This document shows, in pieces, positions 22,676-36,200 of a stretch of DNA of 64,000 bases. Both the position numbers and the translations under genes were made by a program. This DNA comes from Ulota crispa (taxonomy: Eukaryota; Streptophyta; Bryopsida; Orthotrichales; Orthotrichaceae): NCBI GenBank assembly GCA_963920765.1, contig OY987245.1:9812727-9876726 (forward strand), written 5' to 3'. Each line of letters starts with the position of its first letter. Position 1 is the first letter of the stretch. The notes under the pieces are model-generated. The model was not told the origin of the DNA, ran no database searches, and saw only the letters and a list, made by a program, of their open reading frames with translations.

Positions 22676-23299
22676 GACGGTAATAATGTTAGTACATGTA
22701 GTGTTGAGTGTTTTTGCCTTACCAATCGTTTCGTTGTCAAGCGCAGTTGAAGAAATTATTACTGAAGAGGAATGTCAAACCCGTTTATTCTTTCTGTTTT
22801 AAACTTATTTTTTGATTAAAAGGACTAAAGAGCAGAATCTTGTTTTATTTTTACTTTTAAATCGCATTTGGAAGCTGAAAATTTTAATGTACAAAGCTGG
22901 GGAGGGAGTGCCAGTCCTGCAACTGGGGTACGGGTAGAAGTGGGATCAGTGGGGTCAGTGGGGGTGTGGAGGTGGGGGTGCAGGAGGGATCAGACTTTTG
23001 ATCCAAGTCTAGAGTATGATGATGAGAAGTTGGATGGTCCTTACTTCTGCCCGGCAACTCCTCATACTTTAGGACAAAATAAACTAAAAAAGAAAACGAA
23101 ATATTAAAACAAAGCAAGAAAAAGAAACGAAAAAAAAAAAACTACAAAAACTAACATCTTTGTGCTTTTGTACGTTTTGTACGTTTTGCTTTCTTTGATT
23201 TTGAAATTGATTAGATTAATAAGATGTTTTCTTGATGAAAGATCGTTCTGGAGTTATTGTATTCATCATTCAGAATGTAGACTTTGGAGTGCTTTGGGA
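22676..23299. other. Intergenic island with a G-rich stretch
   Basis: Around 22897-23070 is G-rich on the plus strand (GGGGTCAGTGGGGGTGTGG) and non-repetitive within the window. Frames on both strands stay open only because stops are rare in such composition. No gene is recognised. Confidence 0.4.
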
Positions 23300-23303
23300 T
23301 TAA

Positions 23304-24128
23304 TCCCTAAAGGCCCAAGCCCATTTTTCTCAAAGAACATTCAAAAGTGTCATTTCTTGTCATTTGATTTCAAGAACTTTTTTTTCTATTTTGTATAGTT
23401 TTAATTATAGGATCTTACATTAATGCAAGAAGAAATGACAAAAGTTACATGAGATTGACCATATAAATTGAGAGATATGGATCATTTGAAGTTATTATAT
23501 AAACTTTGTGACCTCTACCCAAAATTTTCAAGTCCCTTTCAGTGCATGTTACAAACATTTTTTGCAACATGGGTATTGTAGAGAGTTGCTCAATATGCTC
23601 AAAATCATGTTAGGCAAATCTCCCCAAATTCTCATGCCCTACAAATACTTGGAACATTCCCTACATGGGCTTGCATTGCAAACTAATTTTTGAGAGTTAA
23701 CTTTGAATTATAGAAATCCAAACATTGGGTTGATAAATTTTACCCTTACTGACAACCACAAAAAAAATGAGTTGAAAAAAAAAACCAAATCTCTAGAAAC
23801 TATCGCATTTCAAAAGCTATTGTATTCATTTGTTGCACTATTGCTTTGGATATACTCCGGTGAAGGATCATGCCTTCATTGATTGCCATTGGGAGAAGTC
23901 AATGGAAAATGGCATGTCTAATTTTCCCCAGACCAAAAAAAACCCATAAAATTCCAATAGCTTTTGAACCAAAAATCCAATTTCGGCAAATAAAAAAATT
24001 GTGTCCCTACACAGCCCTTGAAAATTATATCTCAAGAAAAAATTCAATTTTTTTTTATCAAATCCAAGTAAAAGAAGCTTGTCCAAAATGCGTTTTGTCT
24101 TGCATAAGGATAGTGAACTTTTTAAGGG
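23304..24128 (+). mobile_element. TTAA-6 element, copy 2
   Basis: Left flank TTAA at 23300-23303 and start TCCCTAAAGGCCCAAGC. The right end TTTTTAAGGG is followed by TTGA at 24129-24132, a one-base decay of TTAA. The interior parallels 21539-22440. Confidence 0.7.
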
Positions 24129-24132
24129 TTGA

Positions 24133-25200
24133 GTTATAAGCAAGGTGCTAGCGTTCATAGCAAGTAAAAATGAAAAAGAACGTATTTGAGTTAAATTAAC
24201 AATCATACTTTTATGTACTTTGAAATTATTTGCGAGATTTGAGGTCTTGCATGAGACCACAACAATTTTTGTTTGCTGTTTTTTTATTTGATTGGTTGAA
24301 GATAAATATAGCACGTGCCACCTAGTTCTTTGTTGTGCCTTTTTATGGATTGGTTATTTACATTCTATGATGGAAGGCAACATAAACCAACAAAGATCTA
24401 ACAACCATGTGAATTGTTCATAATATCCTTGAATAAGAAGGTCTTAGGACAAAAGCTAAAAAAAAAAAAATTAAAATAATTGTTCATCAAAAAAAGTTAA
24501 TGCCAATCAAAATTGACAACTATATGACATTTTTGACTAAGAATATGGTTGTTATGGGGGCTTGCACTAGAGAACATGTGTACTCTTGAGATATCAAAGT
24601 GGAATTGTTGAATGACCATAATAGAAGTGTTCACATCTTTTATATTGAATTGGTTAAAACAAAGTACAAGCCTTTGCAACAATGCAAGAAAGTACTTCAT
24701 ATCTCCAAATTTTTGATAAAGAAGTAAGGAAAGAGGCTCATAAACCAACTTGTCATTAAAATCAATCAAGGCTTTGAGGTACATTTTTCTTTCTTTCATG
24801 TACCAAAGGTGTACATCTCAAATGGTGATTGGTTTTAATGACTACTATGCTTGAACTTCAAAAATTCATAACTAATTCCTTGAGGGTCCAAAAAATATAA
24901 AACAACTTAGGTTAGATGTGAATTCCATTTTTCCTTCCTACTAGAATTATTGAAAATTATTTCAAGCAATTTAGCTTCCCCAAAATGGCAAATAGCTCTT
25001 AGATGTGTGATTTATGAGCCTCCTACCTTAGGCAAGGTTAATGCTTGGATCCACTTCTAAATCAATATTTGTTTGATCAAAATAAATGATAACTAGAAGG
25101 GCTAACAAGACTCCAAAATGGACCTTTGTTTTTTTCTTTTATGATTAATAAGATATTGCAATAATTGATGGTTTTTCTTTTGCTATTTGTTGCACCCTAA
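24133..25200. other. AT-rich intergenic DNA
   Basis: No gene is recognised. A 100-codon frame on the minus strand (24497-24799) looks protein-like but matches no family I know and lacks splice or start context. About 24840-25030 resembles 56900-57080 at low identity and ends in a TA-flanked-type CCTCCTACCTTA, so it is probably another decayed MITE. Confidence 0.35.
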
Positions 25201-26134
25201 CACCTAAACGGCCAAAGGCCGTATTGACTATGTAGAAATTTTGGGCATCCAATTATAAGCAAAAATTGGCATGTAATCACTTTAATTTATGATAGAACTT
25301 AACTTTATTATGCATTAAATTTAGAAGAATTGAAAAATAGCAAAAATTTGTGATAGAATATGTAACATTTATTGTATATTGGGCATTTTGGGTAGCATCA
25401 AAATAAATATCCTTTTGGTATGAGATTCTCACAGAATATTCTCAACACACCCATGTAACAAATTTCAAAGAGTTATAATGAGAATAAGTCCATGAAAGAG
25501 GACTTATAAGCTTTTGACTTAAAAATTTCAACTTTTGGGCGACTTCTCAAAAAGGAAAAAGCCAAATTTCAAAAGCTTCTAGGTGTAAAAGCTTTAATTT
25601 TATTTTTTATATATTTCCCATGAGTAACAAAGATTAGAGTGTAAGCTAGGTGCTTGTTGTTTTGATATTACCAAAGACTTTTTGTTTCTTTATTTGCACT
25701 TTTTAAAGTAAATCCTTTGTATGTATGATGAAAGTGTTAGATTACATTTATAAAGAAAATATTTCACCATGCTAGGTATGTCCAATTAATTGGTCTAGCT
25801 TTTTTTCATACATACTCTCAATACACTTGTGCAACATAATTCCAAGAGTTGCAACATACAAGAGCACAATTTTGGAATTGCAAGCCCTTGAAATCCAAGT
25901 TTCCCCTTTCTGAAGTGCCCAAAATTTAAAAATCTTCCTTTTGAATGCTATAGTATTGTTTATGATGAGAAAAGTGAGTCTAAAAAAATATCTTCAAGCA
26001 TAGAAGCAAGTTAGTTTCAAGATTATTTGGTCAAATGTGCAAAAAAATATCAAAAAAATAGGTACGTGGAGTTTTTCTAAGATGTCACAATTTTTTGGCA
26101 GTTTTTATCTCAAAATTGCCAGTTACTTTAGGGT
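25201..26134. mobile_element. Possible further TTAA element
   Basis: The left end CACCTAAACGGCC follows CTAA (25197-25200). The right end GTTACTTTAGGG is followed by TTTAA near 26134-26138. Length and ends fit the TTAA group, but the termini are diverged and no second copy was found here. Confidence 0.4.
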
Positions 26135-26178
26135 TTAAGATACTTATGATTGGTTGGAATTTCTCATATTTAATTAAA

Positions 26179-26587
26179 GGGGAATGATATGTCTACCACA
26201 CCCTTTCAGTTATTCTACCATCCCTTGGGTAAATTTTAGATTTATACCATCAAAAAGCTGAATTTGAGAATTTGGAATTCAGATTTGGACTTAGAGACCA
26301 TGATTTAGTCTAGAGTCATTAAAAAATCCAATTAAACAACACCCAATGAAAAAAATTATCTTTTTTTATAAACAAAAGCAAAAGTAATACTTTTCCCCCG
26401 AGCTAAGCTTTTTCATTGGGAGATGTTCAATTACAACCTTTTTTATGGTTCTAGACAAAATCAAGGTCTCTAAGTCCAAATCTGAATTCCAAATTCTCAA
26501 ATTCAACTATTTGATGGTAGAAATCTAAAATTTACCCCGCAGGTGTGGTAGAATAGCTGAAAGGGTGTGGTAGACATATCAATCCCC
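26179..26587. mobile_element. Mutator-like foldback element with perfect 9-bp duplication
   Basis: Ends GGGGAATGATATGTCTACCA and the complement, with arms of about 180 bp pairing nearly end to end. An exact 9-bp duplication, TTAATTAAA, lies at 26170-26178 and 26588-26596. Its middle resembles that of the foldback at 32777-33285 (GAATTTGAGAATTTGGAATT against similar words there). Confidence 0.85.
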
Positions 26588-26596
26588 TTAATTAAA

Positions 26597-29500
26597 TTTA
26601 AACTATCTAAAATTCTCAAGCAATATTACAATAACTTATTTAGTTTATAAAACACATTAGGAAGCGCTTGCAAAATGTTGAGAGATGCTTACAAGACATA
26701 GAGCAATATGTCCAACTTAAAGGACTTATAAAACTTAGGGAAATTTATACGCCAAATATTTGAAAATCTTCAATCCTCGTTAATATAGAAAGTTTGCAAT
26801 TACATGTATAGTCCAAAAGTAGTTAAATGTGTCATTGAAGTATAATGAGAGTTTGGATGTAAAAAACCAAGTAGTGTAATTTCTATATCCAATTTTATTT
26901 TTTATTGATATTAATGAAGTTTTTTCTTGCTCTAACAAAATGCTTTAGCAAAGTTAAAAAATAAATGTTTGTCTTGGAGCCACTTTGAATGAGGAATTGG
27001 TCTAAAAGCTTAAATGAACGTAAAAGCAAAGGATAGTGAATTGCCTGACAAGTTGTACTAGCTTCTTTTTTTTTGACACATTGATCATATTTTGTGGAAT
27101 TCTCAAAGTTCGAATTTTTAAAATGAATGTTTAAACTATTAATCCAGCTCTTTCCATGGCATAAACTTCATTATGTTTTGGCTACTTCCTTCAAAGAACT
27201 CTTCAATTTACATGGATTGCTGACTAATGACTTAAGTTGACTTTAAAGTTTGGATTTATTTTTAACCCCTTCAGAGCTCAGGGATGTTTTAGGTTTTCAA
27301 AAGTATGAAAATGTTTTTTAAATGCAAACTTGAAGAATAAGTAGATGTTGATTTGCATAAAACAAAAAGTGTGAGATTGTGATTCATAAATTGTACTAAT
27401 ACATCCGTATCTACCATTGTACTCACTAGTATTTACCAATAAAGTTTTAAACAAATAACTCAAATCCTCTTTCAAAGTAGATTAGATTATGGAAATTAAT
27501 ATTTTTCAATATGATTTTTCTTTTGAATTTATGATGTAAATTTCTCTTTGCAGTGATTTTCTAGAGATTTTTTATCTAACTTTCTTCTTGAAGAACATTT
27601 TTTAATGCCAAATGTCAAGTAAGCACTTATAGACACTTGATTGATGATCATAGATATATTGTTATGAATATCCTATTTATTAAGATAAATAATACTATTA
27701 AATAACCATGATTTAATACTATTATTAATGTAATGGAACTAGTGGCATTGATCTCCTTGAACATCCTTTGAGTTAAAAGCATCAAATTCCCTAAATTTTG
27801 ATAAAAGATAAATTTAGTTCTATTTTAAAGATAAGTTTGCAATTGGAGTTTGGAATATTGTCAAAAAAGTGAATTCAACCTAAAAAGTACATAAAAAATC
27901 AATCCTACAACCTTGGTTCAAACTACCCTTGATTCCAAGTTTGAAAGCATCGTTACCCTAACAAGAGCCCTCAAAGGAAATGGTTGTTTATTTTTAAAAA
28001 ACCTATGTGGTTCTATTCATTTTTTAATATTTTTAATTACAAATGCTATGGTTTTTAGTTTGGATATAATTTTGTACCAAAGTGACAAGTCTTGTACAGT
28101 TAGTTCAATTCAAGTAATTTAACCTACAATCCAGTCCACTTGGCTGGATTATTTGTTTTTTAAATCGTGATGGAAAACATCTCTGAAATTTCATATTTGG
28201 GCCCAAATTGATTCAAATCTTTTAAGACTACCAACATGCACATTCTTTCTCAAAGGTTTTCCAATATTACCAAAAATATCGTTATTTGTCTAATCATCTG
28301 CAAAACAAAAAATAAACAAAAACAAAAAGTCCTTTAATGTACAAGTGAATGTATTGGGACACAACAAATGAAAAACACTAAATTTTGCACGGTAATAAAA
28401 CAGCATTTTTTGCTTCAAAGGTGAGGTTACTCTCAATTATTACTAATTTTTTAAGTATGATTTTTTCCAATATATTTTTGTTTGAGTTCCGCATTTCGGC
28501 TTTGGACATAATAACGTTATTTTTTTAGTGCTATTTCTATTCCACTAAAAAGACATAAATATAACAAGTGCACAGAGAAAATCGATGTGAAATATCAATA
28601 CACACAACAATAATAAATATAAGTCTTACGCATATTGATGATATAACAATTGTATAGAGGGTTTGGTCACATTCTTATTCTACAAATAAATTCTCACTTA
28701 CAAAATTAAAGCAATTTTGATGTACTTGTAATACTAAGTTATAGAGGTCACTTACAACTTGATATGATGGGACCTATTATATAGATTTTACATTTGCAAC
28801 AATTTTATTGCCCACTACATAAGCACAAACTCAAGCATAATAATAATAGACACTTGTACTAATGCATTTATTTTTATTTTTATTGTAAACATAATACAAT
28901 ACCCAAATGGGGAACAAGACCACATGGTTAACAAGGATATTGCTATTTTAATAGGTAACTTATGTTAGGCATGCCTCTAATTTCAAAACTTGATTCAAAG
29001 GATATTCATTCAAGAAAATAAAAAAATCAATAATGGGCAATGATCCAATTTTGGTTTTGATTTTGATTTTTTCACTGAAAAAAATAAAATGTCTAGTTAC
29101 TCTTCAAACAAAAATTTAAAAACGTTGAATTTCTTCATCATCTAAGAAAAAACCATAGTTTATTTTATAACCTTTGTTATCATGTCCATGAACATGCCTA
29201 TATAGAAAAGTGTATGGAAATTTGGATGATAAACCCTTGAAGAAACCTTGACTACAAATGACTCAAAATCAATTTCTTACATTCATTTTTCTTGCAAACT
29301 AGTTATCTCTAGTATGGTGAAGAGGGAATAAAAATCTCTGCTTCACCAGTTTATGAGGACAAAATTGATAAAAATGGGTGCAACTAAATTTGCATCTCAT
29401 ATCCATAAAACCTTTACAAAATGGTAGTTGTGTATAGTACCATTGGGGAATGCTAAATTGTGTGAGAGGAATGCTAAATTGTGAGCTCAATCCATGAGCC

Positions 29501-30070
29501 TTGAGCCATAAGTCTAGGTTTTTTGTCAAAACATTAAATTTCACTTATAAACATGTACATAGGGTCTTACAATTGTGTATTATAAATATTCATCTCTTGA
29601 AAAACTTTCTATACTTTAAGTTTTTTCATTGGATTTGAGCTCAATATTGGTTCTAGCTCCCAAAATCTTAGCGCATCACTAGTGGGCTCACCGTTTTATG
29701 CTCACAAAATAGCATGGTTTGATAGATTTCCAACATTATGATGATTATGGGGGAGTGCATTATGTTCCAAACAAATCCTTATAGTGGTAAATTGATGAAG
29801 ATGGAGAAATTGATTAATTTTATGACTCTACCACATTATGACATATTTCAATGTATATGTATTTAGACTATAAATAGAATCAACCACTGAGGAAGGCATT
29901 TGAAAAAATGACTTGAACATGGAATATGAAGGATAAAGAAGAATGAGCTTTCTGCATTTCCAATTTTCAAAAAAGGAGGCAATTGATTCATTCTTATGAT
30001 CTATGAATCCATACATGTCACAAAACTTAGTAGTTCTCATGCCACATTCAAAGTGGACATGCTTCACATT
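26597..30070. other. AT-rich DNA without recognised genes
   Basis: Very AT-rich, with short frames on both strands and none resembling a known family. A lone TTAA-type start, CCCCTTCAGAGCTCAGGG after TTAA at 27262-27265, has no partner end in the window, suggesting a truncated element. Confidence 0.4.
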
Positions 30071-30157
30071 CATTACAAGAAAAATTGTTTACAATGTACA
30101 AATCAGCAAGACCAAATTGACAGAAAATGTCCAAATTGACATTGCTCCCTTGTAATG
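30071..30157. mobile_element. CACTA-like micro-MITE, 87 bp
   Basis: Ends CATTACAAGAAAAATTG and CATTGCTCCCTTGTAATG, flanked by a 3-bp duplication ATT at 30068-30070 and 30158-30160. The terminal CATTA replaces CACTA. The right half shares AATGTCCAAATTGACA words with 19963-20139. Confidence 0.7.
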
Positions 30158-30160
30158 ATT

Positions 30161-31253
30161 CTTTTTTCAAGTTGTTGAGATAACCCTATAAATATGAATG
30201 ATTTGGTGCAATCAAATAGTAGAGATAAAATCAAAGAACCTTATGAAGAACAACAATGAAGTTTTAGTATTTATATGAGGTCTCAATAGACAAAAAGCCA
30301 GGGTGTGGCACATGGTGCACCCCTTTCCACATATCATGAGTTACTGTGAAGGAGTTCATATTTACAAAAAAAATACACATGGCAATGGGAGCTTTTATGG
30401 GAATGGATGTTATATGTTGATCAATCAACCTTTTGTATGTAGTTTGTGTTTAAAAACTAGGCATAATTAGTTTATAGTTAGTAGATTGATTAGAGGTTCC
30501 TATTTCAATTTGATGTTTGCTTATATAACAAACTTAATGAGATTTCTTTTGCAAAGTTGGGTGTTGTTATTTTTTCATGATGTATTGCTTTTCTTGGTAA
30601 AAAATGTTTCAAGGTCAACAAATGGTCTCTTAAATTACATTATAGGTTACATTATGTTTGATAAATTAAGAGTGACAAATCAAGAGTTATTGATAACCAG
30701 TTCCATTTTTCAAAAAATATTTTCAGTCAAAAAATATTGAAAAAATGAATGAAACCACCCAAAACATATGAGAAGTAGTATGTTTGAATTGGACTTGAAA
30801 CTCTTTTTTTTACTATGTCCGTGTAAGTACAATTGCTTTCAATATATAAGCGTTGTATCTCTCCTATCAAATCAAGAGTGACAAATCAAGACATTGATAA
30901 TCAAGATCATGCTCAAAATAAATATAGGCTATGGATAATACATATGAAATGGATGAAGCCTATTAAAAAAATTTGAAAAAGAGAAAATATGGAATGAACT
31001 TGATGTTCTTTTTACCATGCCTTGAATGAGCGTTATAATAGTGCTAATTGAGGTAACAATAAATGATGATTTGATGATCTCTTTTCTACAATGTCCCACA
31101 TGATCAATGTTGTAGTTAGTTAGTGCTAAAGGCGGTAGTGGTAAATGATAGACATCAAGCTTTAAAAGTCACATCAAATATTTCAAGTACTTCATTTCTT
31201 GTAAATAGACGTGTATAAACTTCCCCTCTTGATGATGGTTATGTGAGCCTATA
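30161..31253. other. AT-rich intergenic DNA
   Basis: No coding, RNA or paired repeat structure was recognised. Words such as AAATCAAGAGTGACAAATCA recur at about 30668 and 30870, suggesting a small local duplication. Confidence 0.35.
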
Positions 31254-32410
31254 AGGTAGGTATACCCAATTCCAATCATGTATTTCATGGTGTCACTATG
31301 TATATAATGTGATCATTTTAGAACTCAAATCTAGGTACGTTATAGATAGCTCACTTGTTGTGACACAAAAGATAAACCATCTATGGCTTACCTAGATTTT
31401 AGTTTTAAAACAACTGCCCTATGTATAATTGGATTCATTAATCTTACAAACGGCCTTTTTGAGGCGTTGAGATTTTTTAATGAAATGTGGAGTACAATTG
31501 GTATATTTTTGTCCAAAAGTTTATCATTGCATTCTTACATAATCCCAATCAAGCATACCAAATATCAATTTCAGAAAAGCAAAACTTCATTTAAGGTGAA
31601 ACTCTAAAGCAAAATTCCATGATTTTACATGGTATTTTATTTTAAAAAATTGGTGATGAATTTTTGAGATTTGATTTCATGGGTACAAAGGAAACATCCA
31701 TATGCACATCTTCCATGCTAAAAAATACCCCCTTAAGTAACAAAAAATGTGATCAATAAAAGATTTAGTGAAACTTGTGATAGGCCCAAATCTTGGAAAA
31801 TACATGTCTTTTTTTGTAAATTGCTTTTCATCAAGTAAACAAGATATCATGTTTAAAGATACAAACCTAGTCACAACATTTGAGTCAAACAAAAAAATTG
31901 ATTTCATAAAATAAAATAAAATTTCAAGATTTGGGCCTATCCCAAGTTTCATTGAATCTTTTACTAATCAAATTTTTTTTACTTAAGGGGGTATTTTTTT
32001 AGCATGGAAGATGTGCATATGGATGTTTTCTTTGTACCCATGAAATCAAATCTCAAAAATTCATCACCAATTTTTTAAAATAAAATACCATGTAAAATCA
32101 TGGAATTTTGCTTTAAAATTTCACCACAAATAAAGCTTTGCTTTTCTAAAATTGATATTTGGTACGTTTGATTGGGATTACATGAGAATGCAATGATAAA
32201 TTTTTGGACAAAAATATATCAATTGTACTCCAAATTTCATTTAAATTTATGAACTCCTCAAAAAGGCAATTTATAAGATTAATGAACCCTATTGTACATA
32301 GTGGTCACAAGAGATAAGCTCTCTATGATTGCCTTATATTTAAGTTCTAAAATGACCAACTTGTGTACATATTGACCGAAATACATGATTGGAATTGGGT
32401 ATACCTACCT
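31254..32410. mobile_element. 1.16-kb foldback element (TA-flanked, AGGTAGGTATACCC end)
   Basis: The left arm (31254 to about 31800) and right arm (about 31925-32410) are complementary over some 500 bases, starting AGGTAGGTATACCCAATTCC. The spacer is about 120 bases. TA lies at 31252-31253; the right flank reads TG. Two short relatives with the same end are at 43869-44006 and 61743-61961. If transcribed, the arms would form long double-stranded RNA. Confidence 0.85.
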
Positions 32411-32776
32411 TGGTACCAATTCGAGGCTCCTAGCTTATACATAGTTTGAGTTGTAAAAAACACATTCCATAAACTTACTGAAATACAAGTAAACTTATTG
32501 AAGGGACTGTACTGGAAAAAGAGGGTAATGACTTCTGGTGAGAGGGGATATCACACATGAAGAGTTTCATCATTTGGATTGGACACGTGGCAAAACAAAG
32601 AGGGGCCAGCTTTTCGGGCATGCTTGGAGGGCGCTTGACGCAGTAATATTTATGGTGGGGTATGTGTCTTCCTGTCATAGTTACTTACTGACTGCTCTGG
32701 TACCACAAGCCCCCCAACAGCACTGTTCACATAAATGGTTAAATTTAAATTTGAATTTAGAGGAAAAAGCTAATGC

Positions 32777-33285
32777 CAATTATTTTTGGGAACTGATGTA
32801 TGTACATCGGGTGTTTGTTATATGTACTGCATAGGTAAAATAAACCAATCAGCAGCCAGCCCGCCCTCCCCTCCCTGCTCTTTCCTCCCCTCCCTTTGGG
32901 CTTGGTTTATTACACATATATTGAATTTGGAGTCAAGGTGGAAGAGCTTTGATTATTCATTTGTTGAAAATGAAAGAGTTTAAATATTTGGTATCAAGAG
33001 AATGAATTTGGGAATTTTGAATTCATATTGGGATTTAAAGATCTTGATTTTAGAATCATAAAATATATATAACTAGACAATGATAGGAGATGAGTTATTG
33101 GTTTTACCCTTATTTGTAAATTAATGGAGCATTTTCACCTTGGCCCTAGTGTAGTAAACCAAGGGAAGGGAGGAAAGAGTAGGGCACGGAAGGTAGAGGG
33201 AAAGTTGGATACTAATTGATTGACTTAACCCCTTGGTGTACATGTAACAAACACTTAGTGTACATATATTAATTCCCATTATTTT
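32777..33285. mobile_element. Foldback repeat with pyrimidine-rich inner arms
   Basis: GTATGTACATCGGGTGTTTG near 32800 pairs with the complement of CAAACACTTAGTGTACATAT near 33250. An inner pair joins CTTTCCTCCCCTCCC (about 32880) to GGGAAGGGAGGAAAG (about 33163). The centre resembles that of 26179-26587. Edges are approximate and no duplication was confirmed. A less AT-rich island of unrecognised sequence precedes it at 32440-32760. Confidence 0.55.
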
Positions 33286-33289
33286 CAGT

Positions 33290-36200
33290 TACGACAAAAG
33301 TTATAAATATCAAAGTGTGAAACTTAAAGTTTTTGTTTACTTAGTCACTTAGAGCTACTTATAAAAAAGGCTTCAAAGAAATCTTTGCTAGTAGCGTCTT
33401 TGTCATGTGTTGGTTGTATTCCTTCTAGCAACACTACCCATAATGTGTTGAACTCATTGAAATTTTGCAACTATTCCAAAGACAAGCTTTCTTTGGTTAG
33501 CATATATAATATGAATCTTTGACTTTTATGGGTTCAAATTTTGAATTCACTCCTAAGACTTGTACTTGATAAGTCTATGCCAAAATTTTGAAAATTCTTC
33601 TAATATTCAACACAACAAATTTAAAAAAAGCCAATTTATGGCCGAGTCAATTTTGAAATCCCACCAACTTACCACCAACCAAGCCACCAACTTACAATTA
33701 TTCAAAATAAACAAATAAAAATAGGAATACCAATACATTTTAGGAAGTAATTGAAATCCTTACGGTTTTACTTGGTCTTCTTTGTTTGTTCTCTTTAGAA
33801 ATTTCTAAGGCTTGTTTATTTATGGCTTAAAGTCCTTTTAACATTGTTTTAATGAATTCCTAAGACCTTATATGCTAGAACATTGGTTCAAACCGCCCTA
33901 AATTTTGGTAGTCTTAACTCCATTTAAAGTGCCTCTAAAAATATATATTGCAAGGTCTTCTTAAGCCATGAGAAGATGCTCTAAATGTAGCTTGCTATAT
34001 CTCAAACAATAATTGAAGAAGTATATAATTTGCAAATGAATGATAAAATCAAGTTTTTAAAGATGGAGAGAATAGTATTCTTGAGGCTTGGACTCATGTA
34101 GAGGACATTTGAGTAATCCACAATAGATTTATTGAATTCATTAACATTTCTTTTATCTTGTTTCCATTTGCAACTAATATAAGTGAAATATCATTGCAAC
34201 AAAGAGAATGTGCAAACATTATCCATTGGCATCAACCATAGACTTAAATGACTCTTAATTAAAAGAAGGATGTGAGGTATTTACATGTTGAAATAATTAA
34301 ATCTTACAGAATCATATGGAATATTCAAGGAACACCAATTCCTTGTCCACCATTTGTTTGACAATAGGAAATCATTTTGACACTAGTTTGTTTCATTTAT
34401 AATTGTAATACAATCATAAACTGCTCAATAGCAATGTTTTCTTTTTGTTTTAAAATCATAAACTCTAAATGAAGTTTTCAAAATTTTAACATAAACCCAA
34501 GAATCTTTAGCCACTAACATAAGCAACATAATATAAATATAATCCCATTAATTTTTAGCCACTAACAAACATACCCAAGCAACATAATATAAATGTAAAT
34601 AGGTTTCAAACTACCAACTAACATTAAAATGAAGGCAAACAAATAGATTTAGTGGGTAATCATAGTATTTTTCAAAGAACTTGGACCTATAATGTTTTCC
34701 CAAATATGGATAGTCAGGCACCTAACAGATGGATTCTATTTAGTTACGACATCAAACATAAATAAATGAAGTGTGTTTAATTGGTTTTGATACTACACTA
34801 TTAAATTGATAGATCTTAAGTTTTAAATTTTAAATCAGTCTACCTATGCACCTATCACTTTCGTTTGATAATTAATTATGATATGTCAATGTCTTTATAT
34901 AGTTTTATTTGTGTTCACAAGTGCCCGTTGGAAGTTGAAAATTAAACAAAAATGTCAAATAGAGGACATAAATACACATATACATGCACATATACATGCA
35001 TACATACATGTACATACAGTATAAATGTTTGTATGTACACAAATATGTGAATATGTAAGTTATGTCTCTTTCAATGTGTGCACACAAATAGTAAGCGTTA
35101 ATCTTTTGCCATGCAAGTAGTCTCATGATTTTAACATATCGTATTAAATTTTAAACAAAGAGTTAAATATTGTATTTTGATGAGATTTTGAAGCAGAATG
35201 TCTCTAAAATTAATTTTTAAAGGCCCCTGAATGTTTTTAATAATTTAACTAAATATAAGATTTTTGAAACACATCTTACACTTGCTTTATAAAAAAAAAC
35301 TAAAGTAAAAGAAATCACATTCTATAACACCAAAAATTCGTCTTATGCTTTAAAGATATTGGATGTTAAACACCATATTCTTCATTAGTAAAGTTTTGTG
35401 AAATGCAAACGAGGTAAAATGTACCACTATTGGGGGAAGAATTGCTCTAACACTTAGGTGACAAAATAATATGATATTAGCGTTTTCAAATTAAATACAA
35501 AAGTTCGATTTTTGATACTTCAAAATCATTTGTAAATTTAAAAAAGAAGTTAATTTACTCAGAGGTTTGACTGTTGGAGCTGTAAAAGAATTCTCATATA
35601 CATATACAAAAATTCTCAAATTTTGGTCAACCTCCAAGTTTGCTTAAGTTTTTACAATAACTGCCTTTCTTTATAGGGTTTTTGTGGTTGGGAACATGAG
35701 GACATAATCCATACTCACATAGTTGGTTTAATGCACAAGAATCCAAAAACTTAAAAATACAAAAAAGACAAAAAAAAGAAGAAGCAAAAAACATCAAAAA
35801 TTCCAAAAACACATCGAAAATTGAGGGTAAAAATCGGGTTATATGAAAGGTGCAAAGTTAAAATGAATACTTGCAAAACCTATAATGGAAGTGGTTATCA
35901 CAACAATATAGTTGTAGTTTTGGCATATTTATTCCCTTTATTAAAATCTGAAATTGGAAACAAACCCAGTTTTGAAAAATTAATTTACTATTCGTTATAC
36001 ATTGAACAAACGTACAATGCGTGTAAGATATTTTGTTTGAAGTTAATCATTTAACAAAACTGTAGATTCAAGTCTTTAAAATGCACTTTGGTTAGACTAA
36101 ACTATGCCTTTTCAAAAACTTGTTTATTTCTTTCATTTAGTTTAAACCAAAAAAATTGAGAGAGATCGGAAAGAATACTTTTCATCTTACACTTGAATTT

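Noticed and set aside
24497-24799. 100-codon minus-strand frame that looks protein-like
   Set aside because: No family resemblance, no splice partners, no second copy; such lengths arise by chance in 46 kb.
31254-32410. CRISPR-like or other spaced repeat array
   Set aside because: The repeats are long inverted arms, not short direct repeats with spacers; no array was found anywhere in the window.
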